From VRUE01 sp963697915 (lineage in GTDB: Bacteria > Actinomycetota > Thermoleophilia > Solirubrobacterales > 70-9), in NCBI GenBank assembly GCA_963697915.1, contig OY969103.1, positions 744,001 through 808,000 of the forward strand: a DNA stretch of 64,000 nt, read 5' to 3'. Shown piece after piece: positions 1-10,632 of the stretch. Position 1 is the stretch's first letter; every line of letters begins with the position of its first letter. A model generated the notes under the pieces. That model was not told where the DNA came from. It made no database searches and saw only the letters and a list, made by a program, of their open reading frames with translations. The position numbers and the translations under genes were made by a program.

Positions 1-2023
1 GCTCCTTGATCGAGGGCACGCCGGTGAGGACGAAGACGGCGAAGACCGAGCTCATGATCAGCGCCGCCGAGGAGATCGTCCGGGCGCTCGAGGCGAGGCC
101 CTCGGCGACCGCCCGCTCGTTGTCGCCGTGCTCGAGGTAGCGCTCGCGGATCCGCGACATCAGGAAGACCTCGTAGTCCATCGAGAGGCCGAAGACGATG
201 GCGAAGATCAGCGGCACGTTGATCGTGTCGATCGCGCTCAGGCTTTCGAAGCCGAGGACGCTGTCGAGCCAGCCCCACTGGAAGATCGCGACGAGGATGC
301 CGAAGGCGGCGCCGATCGAGAGCAGGTTCATCAGCACCGCCTTGAGCGGCAGCAGCAGCGAGCGCAGCATCACCATCAGGACGAGGAAGCTGAGCGCCAG
401 GACGAAGCCGATGATCTTCCAGATCGAGCCGTTGATCTGGCCGCGGGCGTCGTCGGTGCGGGCGGTCTCGCCGCCGACGTCGACGGTCGCGGTCGCGGCC
501 AGGGCGCTGGCCGGGACGAACTGGTCGCGCAGCCTCTCGACCACCGCGGTCGCCTCTGGAGTGTCGCTGGATGCGGCCGTGGTCGCCTCGACCAGGGCGC
601 TGTCGCCGGCGTAGACGGGCCGGGCGACCGCGGCGATCCCGGGCTGGGCGCTGAGCTCGCGGGCGAAGCCGGAGACCGCGGCCTGGTCGACCCCGCCGGC
701 GGAGGAGGCGACGATCTGCACCGGGTCGGCGCCGCCGCCGAGCTGCGCGGCGACGAGTTCGTTGCCGACCCGCACGTCGCTGTCCTTGGGGAACTGCTCG
801 AGCGCCGTCGTCCCGGTCTCGATCGAGAGCAGCGGCGAGGCGAGGAAGAGGAGGACGGCGGCGGAGCCGGTGACGGCGAGCCAGGGGCGGGCCATCACGC
901 GGCGGGCCCAGCGGTCCCAGAAACCGGGTCCCGGAGCGGCCACTGGAGCAGGCTTGCCCTTGAACGGCCGGCGCACCCGGCCCAGCACCTTGGCGACGAT
1001 GCCGCCCGGCATCACCCGATCGCCGAGCATCGCGATCAGCGCCGGCAGCAGCGTCGTCGCGGTCAGGATCGAGACGGCGACGACCGTCATCGCGCCCAGC
1101 GCCATCGAGCGCAGGGCCTGGTTGTCGACCATCCAGAGCCCGGCCAGCGAGACGATCACGGCGAGGCCGGAGAAGGCGACGGCGAGCCCGGAGGTCGCCA
1201 GCGCCTCGGCCCGCGCCTCGTCGCAGCCCCGGCCCTTGCGGCGCTCCTCTCGGTAGCGGGCGAGGATGAAGAGCGAGTAGTCGACGGCGACGCCGATCCC
1301 GATCATCGAGGCCATGTTGGTGACGAAGACCGAGGTCGACATCTGCAGCGAGAGGAAGTAGATCAGCGCCCCGGTGACGATCACGCTGACGAAGCCCAGA
1401 GTCAGCGGCAGCGCCGCGGCGGCGAGCGAGCCGAAGACGACGAGCAGGATCAGGGCGACGATCGGGAAGCCGCTCACCTCGGCCTTGGTCAGGTCTTCCT
1501 TGGAGAGCTCCTGCATGCCCGCCCAGACCGTCGCCTGTCCGGCGAGGTAGGTGGTGACCCCGCCGACGCTGGCGCCGGGGTCGACCGCTTCGCGCAGTTC
1601 GACCGCCGGATCGACCAGCGCGTCCGGGGAGACACGGCTCTGCAGCGGCAGCAGGGCGCTGTCGCCGCGGCGCAGCTGCAGCTCGGCGCGGCGCGCGACC
1701 GGCGGCGGCAGGCTCAGGTCGGCGACGGCGGCGACGTCACGGCGAACGGCGCGAATCGCGGCGGCGCGCTCGGCGGCGCCGGCCGAGGGCGTCGCCCGCA
1801 AGAGCACCGCGATCCCGTCGGAGCGGCCGGCGAACTCGCCGCCCATCGCATCGGCGACCGCCTTCGATTCGCTGCCGGGGACATCGAAGCCGCCGCCGGT
1901 CAGGTGTTCGGTCTGGCGCGCGGCGAGCGGCAACGCGGCGAGCACGACGAGGGCCCAGACCCCCACCACGACGCGGCGCCTGCGCGCCAGGAACCCCGCC
2001 AGCTTGACCATCGCGTCGTGCAT
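1..2023 (-). CDS. MMPL/RND-family membrane transporter (3' end cut by window edge)
   Basis: Proton-driven exporter of lipids or hydrophobic compounds in the cytoplasmic membrane. The reading frame runs off the left edge, so the C-terminus is missing. Two repeated halves are visible: after the first loop domain, a membrane block contains GVAVDYSLFILARYREER, and the second half contains GLSMDYEVFLMSRIRERY. These are the paired Asp-Tyr motifs used for proton relay in MMPL proteins. An N-terminal segment (VVVGVWALVVLAALPLA) is the first membrane helix. ATG at 2023 is chosen because GGGGGAGG lies 11 bases upstream; an in-frame ATG at 2011 is possible. A TetR gene lies upstream on the same strand with repeats between them, suggesting regulated efflux. 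Substrate unknown. Confidence 0.93.
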   Translation of the reverse strand, partial: MHDAMVKLAGFLARRRRVVVGVWALVVLAALPLAARQTEHLTGGGFDVPGSESKAVADAMGGEFAGRSDGIAVLLRATPSAGAAERAAAIRAVRRDVAAVADLSLPPPVARRAELQLRRGDSALLPLQSRVSPDALVDPAVELREAVDPGASVGGVTTYLAGQATVWAGMQELSKEDLTKAEVSGFPIVALILLVVFGSLAAAALPLTLGFVSVIVTGALIYFLSLQMSTSVFVTNMASMIGIGVAVDYSLFILARYREERRKGRGCDEARAEALATSGLAVAFSGLAVIVSLAGLWMVDNQALRSMALGAMTVVAVSILTATTLLPALIAMLGDRVMPGGIVAKVLGRVRRPFKGKPAPVAAPGPGFWDRWARRVMARPWLAVTGSAAVLLFLASPLLSIETGTTALEQFPKDSDVRVGNELVAAQLGGGADPVQIVASSAGGVDQAAVSGFARELSAQPGIAAVARPVYAGDSALVEATTAASSDTPEATAVVERLRDQFVPASALAATATVDVGGETARTDDARGQINGSIWKIIGFVLALSFLVLMVMLRSLLLPLKAVLMNLLSIGAAFGILVAIFQWGWLDSVLGFESLSAIDTINVPLIFAIVFGLSMDYEVFLMSRIRERYLEHGDNERAVAEGLASSARTISSAALIMSSVFAVFVLTGVPSIKE

Positions 2024-2064
2024 TGGCTGGTTGGCCAGCCTCCCCCGGTTGGGGGGCGCGAGTC

Positions 2065-2104
2065 TGTGAGGAGGGTCACTCCCCCACTGTGAGGAGGGTC
2101 ACTC
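2065..2104 (-). promoter_or_regulatory. Tandem direct repeat, probable operator upstream of the MMPL gene
   Basis: The 17-base unit TGTGAGGAGGGTCACTC occurs twice without mismatch, at 2065-2081 and 2088-2104 (period 23 bases). Each unit has dyad ends GTGA/TCAC. The pair sits 42-81 bases upstream of the MMPL start, between it and the TetR gene. This is the layout expected for a repressor or activator binding on the same face of the helix; the cognate protein is inferred to be the adjacent TetR regulator. Confidence 0.5.
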
Positions 2105-2120
2105 GGCGACGCGTCCGACT

Positions 2121-2144
2121 TTCACCACACCCAGGTGTGGTGAA
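2121..2144. promoter_or_regulatory. Perfect inverted repeat between TetR and MMPL genes
   Basis: TTCACCACAC and GTGTGGTGAA form a perfect 10-bp dyad around the 4-base centre CCAG, starting 12 bases after the TetR stop. No T-run follows on either strand, so it is a weaker candidate for an intrinsic terminator than for an operator. The size and symmetry suit a TetR dimer site. Confidence 0.45.
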
Positions 2145-2155
2145 TATCGGCTGCG

Positions 2156-2764
2156 TCACTCGCCGGCGAGCAGGTACCGCGCCGAGGCCGAGCCGGCGGC
2201 GAGGGCGCCGTCGATCTTGCGGCCGGGCTCGGAGAGCGCCTGCAGGGCGAAGCCGTCGGCGACCGCGAAGAGGTAGGCGACGATCGACTCGGCGTCGTAG
2301 CGCAGCTTCAGCACGCCCTCCCGCTCCTTCGCCTCGAGAACCTCGGCGACGTGGGTGCGGGTGCGGTCGAAGAGCTGGCCGACCTCGTGCTGGATGTCGG
2401 GGTTGCGGCGACCGGCGCTGAACAGCTCGTAGAGGAGGAGGAAGAAGGCGGGCTCGTTCTCGATCAGGTCCATGAGGTTGGCGACGAGGACGTCGATCAC
2501 GTCGTCGACCGTCTCCGCCTTGGCGAGCGGCTCGTCGAGCCGGGCGACGCGGATCTCGGCGTCGCGGCGGACGACCTCGACCAGCAGCCGCTCCTTGGTC
2601 CCGAAGTAGTAGTGGAGGAGGCCGCGGCTGACGCCCGCCTCACGGGCGACGTGCTCGAAGGTGGAGCCGGCGGCGCCGCGCTTGGCGACGCTGTCGCGCA
2701 TCGCGTCGACGATGCGCTTCGCCTTTTCGCCACTCAGCTCGCGCTCTTTGGTCGCTGCCTCCAT
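2156..2764 (-). CDS. TetR/AcrR-family transcriptional regulator
   Basis: 202-residue protein of normal TetR length. The N-terminal helix-turn-helix is clear at about residues 37-60 (TFEHVAREAGVSRGLLHYYF followed by GTKERLL). The remaining helical part is the ligand-binding and dimerisation domain. It lies directly upstream of the MMPL exporter on the same strand with a 132-base gap containing a direct repeat and a palindrome, so local control of the exporter is likely. The effector is unknown. Confidence 0.93.
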   Translation of the reverse strand: MEAATKERELSGEKAKRIVDAMRDSVAKRGAAGSTFEHVAREAGVSRGLLHYYFGTKERLLVEVVRRDAEIRVARLDEPLAKAETVDDVIDVLVANLMDLIENEPAFFLLLYELFSAGRRNPDIQHEVGQLFDRTRTHVAEVLEAKEREGVLKLRYDAESIVAYLFAVADGFALQALSEPGRKIDGALAAGSASARYLLAGE

Positions 2765-2824
2765 TCAAGGAGTGTATGGCGCGAGCCGGGCGGGCTACCC
2801 GGCTCGCGTCACAACCGGGCGCTG

Positions 2825-3253
2825 CTAGGCCCCATTAATGCTGGTGGTGCTCGTGTACTCGAACTCCTCCTCGGCACCGAAGAGGGCGTCGAGCAGCGCC
2901 TTGCGGGCGTCCTCGCTGAGCACGAGGGCAAGGCCGGCGGCGATCAGGCCGAAGACGACGAGGCGGCGCAGGCGGCTCTTCTTGCGCTTCTTCGGCGCCC
3001 GCAGCTGCTCGGTGACGTCGCGCAGGCTCTCGGCCGCCGTGCGCAGGTCCTTCTGCACCTTCTTGTCGCTGGTCACGGCCTTGGCGACGCCCTTGCCGTT
3101 GCCGGTCGCCCGGGTGTAGGCGCCACGCGCCGCTTCGAACGCGTCACGGAGGCTGTCACGCAGCTCTTCGTCCTCGATCAGACGCTGCACGTAGGGGTTT
3201 TCCCGGGCGCTGGAGTAAATGTCCGCAGCCTGGTTCGCCTTGGTCTTGGTCAT
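2825..3253 (-). CDS. Small single-pass membrane protein, function unknown
   Basis: 142 residues. The N-terminal two thirds is soluble, charged and helical, with basic residues (KKRKKSRLRR) just before a single membrane helix (VVFGLIAAGLALVLS, about residues 99-113). The C-terminus is acidic (EEEFEY). The topology suggests a tail-anchored or bitopic protein with its basic side in the cytoplasm. I do not recognise a named family. It follows the glycosyltransferase gene on the same strand, but a strong hairpin separates them, so it is probably transcribed alone. Confidence 0.8.
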   Translation of the reverse strand: MTKTKANQAADIYSSARENPYVQRLIEDEELRDSLRDAFEAARGAYTRATGNGKGVAKAVTSDKKVQKDLRTAAESLRDVTEQLRAPKKRKKSRLRRLVVFGLIAAGLALVLSEDARKALLDALFGAEEEFEYTSTTSINGA

Positions 3254-3303
3254 GCCATCTCCTCGCTGAAAGGTCTTCGGTGCTCGCAGGATAACCCGAT
3301 CAA

Positions 3304-3356
3304 CCGCCGACGGGCCTCAAACGTCGATCATTCACGTGTTTCAGGCCCATCGGCGG
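3304..3356. terminator. Large intergenic hairpin after the glycosyltransferase gene
   Basis: Arms 3304-3324 and 3334-3356 pair over about 20 bases with small bulges (CCGCCGACGGGCCT against AGGCCCATCGGCGG). It starts 5 bases after the stop of the glycosyltransferase gene on the minus strand. The left arm holds a 22-base sequence (3305-3326) repeated exactly, in inverse orientation, in the hairpin after the M28 peptidase gene (19912-19933). No clear T-run is present. Confidence 0.55.
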
Positions 3357-3360
3357 GGGG

Positions 3361-4902
3361 TCATGGGGGGCCGATGCCGTCGAGCAAAACCCCGTTGCTG
3401 CGGAAGTCGAGCTCGGCGTCGCGCACGGTTCGCAGCGGCAGGTGAACCAGGTCGGAGCCCGGCAGCGCGTAGCGCCGGATGCGGAGGCGGCCGACCCGCT
3501 CGTACCCGACCTGGCGGAAGCGCTCGCCGAAGATCCGTGGCGGCACCGGCGGCACCGGCCCGTCGGAGATGAAGTCGACCTCGTGGACGTTCCAGGTGTA
3601 GCCGTCCGAGGCCGCCACCTGGAAAGAGCCGGTCGAGAGGTAGTAGCGCAGCGAGGCCGCTCCCAGCAGCCAGGTGACCATCGCCCGCGGCGCTTCCGGC
3701 TCGCCCAGCCGCTCGGCGGCCGCCCGCCAGTCGGGACGCTGCAGCGAGGGCATGGTGCTGGCGAGGACGCTGAAGACGAGCGAGTAGGCGACGAGGACCG
3801 CGGCCAGGACGGTGCCGGCGCGGCGGGCGCCGCGCAGGGTCACGGCGACCGCCACGGCGACCAGCAGCGGCACCAGCGCCGGCAGCAGGTTGCGGGCGAG
3901 GATGAAGTCCTTGTCGGGGACCGTCAGCGCGATCGCCAGCGGGATCGCCAGGGTGGCGCCGACCAGGGCCAGCATCCACCCCGCCGCGCGCCGCTCGCCG
4001 CGGTCGCCGCGCAGGGCGAGCAGCAGCAGGGCGGCGGCGGCGGCCAGCAGCGGGACGATCGCCGGGAGGATCATCTCCGGCCGGGCGATGATGTCGCCTG
4101 TCTCGCCGACGAAGAAGCTGGCCCCCACCTCCCAGAGGCGGTGGCCGAGGCTGTGGCCGCCGATCCACTCGGCGCGGCCGGCCAGCATCTGGTGGATCGC
4201 CAGCGGCGCCAGCGCCAGGCCCGCCGCGGCGACGATCGCGAGGCCGCCGAGCGGCGCGCGTCGGCGTCGCCAGAGCAGCCAGAGCGCCTCGAGCAGGATC
4301 GGGAAGAGGGCGAAGTAGTGGGTCGCCAGCGAGAGCCCGGAGGCGATGCCCCAGAGGACGAAGTCGCGCCGCTCGCCGCGCTCGAGCGCGCGCACGAAGT
4401 AGAGCGCGGCAAGGCTGGTCAGCAGGATCAGCAGCGCGTAGCTGCGCGCCTCCTGCGAGTACCAGAGCAGCATCGGGTTGACCGCCACCAGGGCGGCGGC
4501 GGCGACCCCGGTGCGGCGCCCGCGCAGCTCGGCGCCGAGCAGGAAGGCGACCGGCACCGTCGCCACGCCGGCCACGGCGGAGACCGAGCGCAGGCCGGCC
4601 TCGCCGGTCCCGGTCAGCTGCGTCCAGGCCCAGGCCAGGGCGTAGTAGAGCGGCGGCGCCGACTCGCTGAAGCCGACCGCTTCCATCGCATGCCAGAAGC
4701 TGCCGCGCAGGACACGGCTGGCGGTGACGATCTCGTCGTGGTGGTAGGCCTGGACGCCGATCGTGGCGAAGCGCAGGCCGGCGGCGAGCAGGGTCAGCCC
4801 GGCAACGATCCAGAAGACACGGGAACGAGCCCGCATCGCTTCGCGAAGCGCCTCGAAGAAGGTCGAAATCCCACTGCGGCCAAGCGCCCCCGCGGCCTCC
4901 AT
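3361..4902 (-). CDS. GT-C family (PMT/ArnT-like) membrane glycosyltransferase
   Basis: 513 residues with many membrane helices. The first extracytoplasmic loop carries YHHDEI, the acidic motif typical of GT-C enzymes that use polyprenyl-phosphate sugars (dolichyl-phosphate-mannose mannosyltransferase/GT39 relatives). LLWYSQEARSYALL matches the second conserved loop in this group. The last ~110 residues form a soluble extracytoplasmic domain. ATG at 4902 is preferred; GTG at 4905 adds one residue. It follows lon by 14 bases on the same strand, so it may be co-transcribed. It probably glycosylates a cell-wall polymer or protein; acceptor unknown. Confidence 0.88.
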   Translation of the reverse strand: MEAAGALGRSGISTFFEALREAMRARSRVFWIVAGLTLLAAGLRFATIGVQAYHHDEIVTASRVLRGSFWHAMEAVGFSESAPPLYYALAWAWTQLTGTGEAGLRSVSAVAGVATVPVAFLLGAELRGRRTGVAAAALVAVNPMLLWYSQEARSYALLILLTSLAALYFVRALERGERRDFVLWGIASGLSLATHYFALFPILLEALWLLWRRRRAPLGGLAIVAAAGLALAPLAIHQMLAGRAEWIGGHSLGHRLWEVGASFFVGETGDIIARPEMILPAIVPLLAAAAALLLLALRGDRGERRAAGWMLALVGATLAIPLAIALTVPDKDFILARNLLPALVPLLVAVAVAVTLRGARRAGTVLAAVLVAYSLVFSVLASTMPSLQRPDWRAAAERLGEPEAPRAMVTWLLGAASLRYYLSTGSFQVAASDGYTWNVHEVDFISDGPVPPVPPRIFGERFRQVGYERVGRLRIRRYALPGSDLVHLPLRTVRDAELDFRSNGVLLDGIGPP

Positions 4903-4919
4903 CACACAGAGCCTATTGG

Positions 4920-7301
<2,382 letters not shown>

Positions 7302-7303
7302 CG

Positions 7304-7747
7304 CTATTCCCTCCCGATCGGCACGCGGCGCGTGGTCTCGGTCGGGTCGCGGAGGGGCAGCTCGATCCGCAGCACACCGTCCACATAGGTCGCCTTGGCG
7401 CGGTCGGCGTCGACCTCGACCTGCAGCTCGACCACGCGGCGGAAGGGGCCGGAGGGAATCTCGACCTGCTGGTAGACGCGGCCCTCGGTCTCCTGCACCG
7501 GCCGTTCGCCGACGATCGCCAGTTGGCGGCCGCTGACCTCGATCCCGACGGCGTCGAGCTCGATCCCGGCGAGGTCGACCTTGATCACCGCCCGCTGCGG
7601 CTCGCCGCAGTAGTAGACGTCGACGTTGGGAGAGAACCCGGTGCTGCGGCGGCTGACGTAGGTCGTGCGCCCCCAGGCGCCGCCCATCATCTGGTCCATC
7701 TCCCTCCGCATGCGGGCAAAGTTCGCAAAGAGGTCGCGCTCAGGCAT
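7304..7747 (-). CDS. Hsp20/alpha-crystallin small heat shock protein
   Basis: 147 residues. The alpha-crystallin domain covers about residues 40-140 (PNVDVYYCGEPQRAVIKVDLAG to GVLRIELPLRD). It is an ATP-independent holdase that keeps unfolding proteins soluble. The C-terminal IxI-type tail is only weakly present (RRVPIG). It lies between a small Cys-rich protein gene (25-base gap) and lon (2-base gap). I saw no clear CIRCE or HAIR element upstream of the operon. Confidence 0.95.
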   Translation of the reverse strand: MPERDLFANFARMRREMDQMMGGAWGRTTYVSRRSTGFSPNVDVYYCGEPQRAVIKVDLAGIELDAVGIEVSGRQLAIVGERPVQETEGRVYQQVEIPSGPFRRVVELQVEVDADRAKATYVDGVLRIELPLRDPTETTRRVPIGRE

Positions 7748-7772
7748 GAGCGAAAACCATAGCCAGCGAGCG

Positions 7773-7958
7773 CTACGCGGTGCTCGACTGGGCCGCCCAG
7801 CGCGGCGGGCGCATCAGCAGGACCGGCTGCTTGGGGGGAACAAGGCCCTCCGGGCGGTTGGCGCGGAAGGTGGTGCAGACCTCGTCCTGGGGCAGGGCGC
7901 AGAGCATGTTCTTGCGGAAGTAGCAGTCCGCGCAGCTTGGTTTCTTCTTGCGGGCCAT
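7773..7958 (-). CDS. Small four-cysteine protein, first gene of hsp20-lon operon
   Basis: 61 residues: a basic N-terminus, then CADCYFRKNMLCAL and EVCTTFR, giving four Cys (9, 12, 20 and 28) in a pattern that could bind zinc or an iron-sulfur cluster. The tail is Pro/Arg-rich. It is the first gene on this strand after a divergent gap and precedes hsp20 by 25 bases, so it probably belongs to the stress operon. Family not recognised. Confidence 0.7.
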   Translation of the reverse strand: MARKKKPSCADCYFRKNMLCALPQDEVCTTFRANRPEGLVPPKQPVLLMRPPRWAAQSSTA

Positions 7959-8083
7959 CGGCGGGCATCTTGGCAGCGCCGTGACAGTTCCGTGACGCCT
8001 GTTCCCGCAAATCGCAACGTCTTTGACACAGGCCGTTCACAAGTTCCTCGCGTCTTGCGGTTGCGTGCGCCGCCGTCGCTACC

Positions 8084-8722
8084 ATGGGCCTACGGATGGA
8101 CGCCCACGACCGCACCGAGAAACTCTCGGCTTCCCCACAGCTCTTCGAGAGCGAGTTCCTCAACTTCTTCTCCCGGGTGCACCCGTCGATCCCGGCGATC
8201 ATCTTCGTGCCCACTGTCGTCGTCATGGAGTGGCTCGGCGCCGACCGCGGCCTCGCCGTCTGGACGCTCGCCCTGCTCAGCCTCGGCGGGATCGGGATCT
8301 GGACGCTGACCGAGTACTGGCTGCACCGCCTCGTCTTCCACTGGGAGCCCGACAACGCCTTCGGCCGCCGCATGCACTTCATCATCCACGGCATCCACCA
8401 CGACCACCCCAACGACCGGCTGCGCCTGGTGATGCCGCCCGCCGTCTCGATCCCCCTCGCGGCCCTCTTCTTCCTCGCCTTCACCTTCCTCTTCGGCACG
8501 CCCGAGGCCTACCCGCTGTTCGGCGGCTTCCTCGCCGGCTACCTCTTCTACGACTACACGCACTACTACGTGCACCACTTCGTGCCCAAGTCGCAGCTCG
8601 GCAAGCGCCTGCGCGAGCAGCACATGCGCCACCACTTCCAGGACCACCGCTACGGCTACGGCGTCTCCTCGCCGATCTGGGACGTCGTCTTCCGGACGTT
8701 GCCGAAGAAGCGGCGTCGCTAG
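8084..8722 (+). CDS. Sterol desaturase/fatty acid hydroxylase family membrane protein
   Basis: 212 residues with about four membrane helices and the full set of histidine boxes of di-iron membrane hydroxylases: HRLVFH, HGIHHDH, HYYVHH and HMRHHF. The short form without a cytochrome b5 domain resembles bacterial fatty acid 2-hydroxylase (FA2H/Scs7-like) proteins. It probably hydroxylates an acyl chain in the membrane using O2. ATG at 8084 is chosen; ATG at 8096 also fits. It is divergent from the stress operon. Substrate is inferred only. Confidence 0.9.
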   Translation: MGLRMDAHDRTEKLSASPQLFESEFLNFFSRVHPSIPAIIFVPTVVVMEWLGADRGLAVWTLALLSLGGIGIWTLTEYWLHRLVFHWEPDNAFGRRMHFIIHGIHHDHPNDRLRLVMPPAVSIPLAALFFLAFTFLFGTPEAYPLFGGFLAGYLFYDYTHYYVHHFVPKSQLGKRLREQHMRHHFQDHRYGYGVSSPIWDVVFRTLPKKRRR

Positions 8723-8828
8723 CCCGGCGTACTGCCCCAAACCAAGCGCTGTCTCTTGCGAGCGCCCAACCGGCGATCTGTCCAGTAAGACGATCGCCTC
8801 GACACCACGCTCGGTAGGGTCGCTGGTC

Positions 8829-10622
8829 ATGCACCTATGGGGAGGGACCTCGAGGCGCGCCCCGGCCGTTCTCGCGCTGATCGCGACCCTCGCCCTCGCG
8901 CTGAGCTCCGCCGCTGTCGCGCACGCCGAACGCAGCCTCTACGTCTCGAATTTCGGCAGCGATCAGCTCTCCGGCTTTGCGGTCGCCCCCGACGGCTCGC
9001 TCACCCCGTTGCCCGGCCTGCCGCTGGGCACCGCCGACGGCCCGGGCGGAGTCGCGATGACGCCGGATGGCCAACGGCTCTACGTCGCCTCGCGGCTGGG
9101 CGGCGGCGCGGTGAACGGGTTCGACGTCGCTGCCGACGGCACGCTGACGCCGATCCCCGGCTCGCCCTTCGCCGCCAGCGCCGTCGACGACCTCGTGATC
9201 AGCTCCGACGGCAGCAGCCTCTACCTAGCCGGCGCCCTCATCGACGGCATCTATGGATTCAGGATCGCCGCCGACGGCTCGCTGACCCCTGTCCCCGGCT
9301 CGCCCTTCCTCGACGGCGAGACGTCAACGGCCCTCGCTCTCTCGCCCGACGGCAGTCACCTCTTCATCACGAACATCGACGCCGGCGAGGTCGCCGCCTT
9401 CGCGGTCGCGGCAGATGGCGGCCTGACCGCCGCCGGCCCGCCCCAGGCAACCGGCGACCAGCCGACCGGGATTGCGGTCACGCCCGACGGCAAGCGCCTC
9501 TATGTCGCGAGCCACGGATCCAACGCCATTGCCGGCTTCGAAATCGCCGCCGACGGCTCGCTCTCTCCGCATCCCGGCTCGCCCTTCGCCGCCAACTTCG
9601 GCCCACAGGGAATCGCGATCACGCCCGCCGGGCGGCGGCTGTACGCGTCCAGCTTCTTCTTCGGCATCTTCGCCTTCGGCATCGGAGTCGACGGCACCCT
9701 CAGCCCGGTCTTCGGCTCGCCGTTCGCCGCGGACTTGGATCAGCCGCTCGGCCTCGCCGCCGGCACGAGCGAGAATCAGCTGTACATGGCCGGTTCAGAG
9801 TCCGATGACGTCGCCGCCTTCGGCCTCGCCCCCGATGGGGCGCCGATGCTGATCGGTGCCCCGGTGCCGACCGGTGGCTCGGGGCCGGGGCTCAACTCGC
9901 TGGCGGTGACTCCCAATCAGGGCCCGGTAGCAGCATTGGAGGCGTCCCCGCCCACGGGCGGCGCTGTCTCCTTCGACGCCGGGGGCTCCCTCGATCCCGA
10001 TCGGACGATCGCCCGCTACGACTGGGATTTCGGCGATGGCGCCACGCTCTCTACCGCGGGACCAACCGTCAGCCACACCTATCCCGCCGGGACCTACACC
10101 GCCACGGTCACGGTCACCGACGACGAGGGCTGCTCCGCCAGGCCCATCTACACCGGCAGGTCCGCCCTCTGCAACGCCAGCCCCCAGGCGACGGCAGGGC
10201 GGCAGGTGACGGTGGCGGCCTCCCCCTCTTCTTCCTCGCAGATCGATCACGACGTCAGCATCCAGATCAACGGCAAGAAGCTGCGCCTCTCCCGCCGGGG
10301 CCGAGCGAGGGCGCAACTGACCTGCCCAGCGACGGAGGCGTCGGGGCCCTGCCAGGGGAAGCTCGTCTTGAAGACGCGACGCAAGCTCGGTCTCCGCGGC
10401 AAGCGGCAGGGGGTCACGTTGGCGAGCGCCGACTTCCGGATTCCGACCGGGGCGACGCGAGCAGTCGAGCTCGAGCTCTCCCCAGCACGGACCAAGCTGA
10501 TTCGGGTGAGCCGCAGGGCACGCGCGGTCAACGCGACCGGCACCGTCCGCGACCAAGCCGGCAACCAGGCACCGGTCATGAGGAAGATGAGGCTCGTTCC
10601 GCCTCGGCCCAAGCGTCGCTGA
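8829..10622 (+). CDS. Secreted beta-propeller (YVTN/lactonase-like) protein with PKD domain
   Basis: 597 residues with a signal peptide (hydrophobic core ALIATLALALSSAAVAHA, cleavage near AHA-E). Residues about 35-360 contain seven or so repeats of the type LYVSN..SDQLSGFAVAPDGSLTPLPG, a beta-propeller of the YVTN/lactonase group. A PKD domain follows (DYWDFGDG-like YDWDFGDGA, then YPAGTYTATVTV, about residues 375-450). The C-terminal ~130 residues hold the Arg/Lys-rich beta domain common in secreted proteins of this lineage. Probably a cell-surface binding protein; no catalytic residues identified. Confidence 0.9.
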   Translation: MHLWGGTSRRAPAVLALIATLALALSSAAVAHAERSLYVSNFGSDQLSGFAVAPDGSLTPLPGLPLGTADGPGGVAMTPDGQRLYVASRLGGGAVNGFDVAADGTLTPIPGSPFAASAVDDLVISSDGSSLYLAGALIDGIYGFRIAADGSLTPVPGSPFLDGETSTALALSPDGSHLFITNIDAGEVAAFAVAADGGLTAAGPPQATGDQPTGIAVTPDGKRLYVASHGSNAIAGFEIAADGSLSPHPGSPFAANFGPQGIAITPAGRRLYASSFFFGIFAFGIGVDGTLSPVFGSPFAADLDQPLGLAAGTSENQLYMAGSESDDVAAFGLAPDGAPMLIGAPVPTGGSGPGLNSLAVTPNQGPVAALEASPPTGGAVSFDAGGSLDPDRTIARYDWDFGDGATLSTAGPTVSHTYPAGTYTATVTVTDDEGCSARPIYTGRSALCNASPQATAGRQVTVAASPSSSSQIDHDVSIQINGKKLRLSRRGRARAQLTCPATEASGPCQGKLVLKTRRKLGLRGKRQGVTLASADFRIPTGATRAVELELSPARTKLIRVSRRARAVNATGTVRDQAGNQAPVMRKMRLVPPRPKRR

Positions 10623-10632
10623 GCCCGCCGTT

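Noticed and set aside
128..2092. 654-residue plus-strand ORF over the MMPL gene
   Set aside because: Antisense frame of a GC-rich coding region. The translation is Arg/Gly/Asp-rich without domains, while the opposite strand gives a complete MMPL protein.
7959..8083. HAIR or CIRCE heat-shock operator before the hsp20 operon
   Set aside because: No sequence matching CTTGAGT-N7-ACTCAAG or the CIRCE repeat is present.
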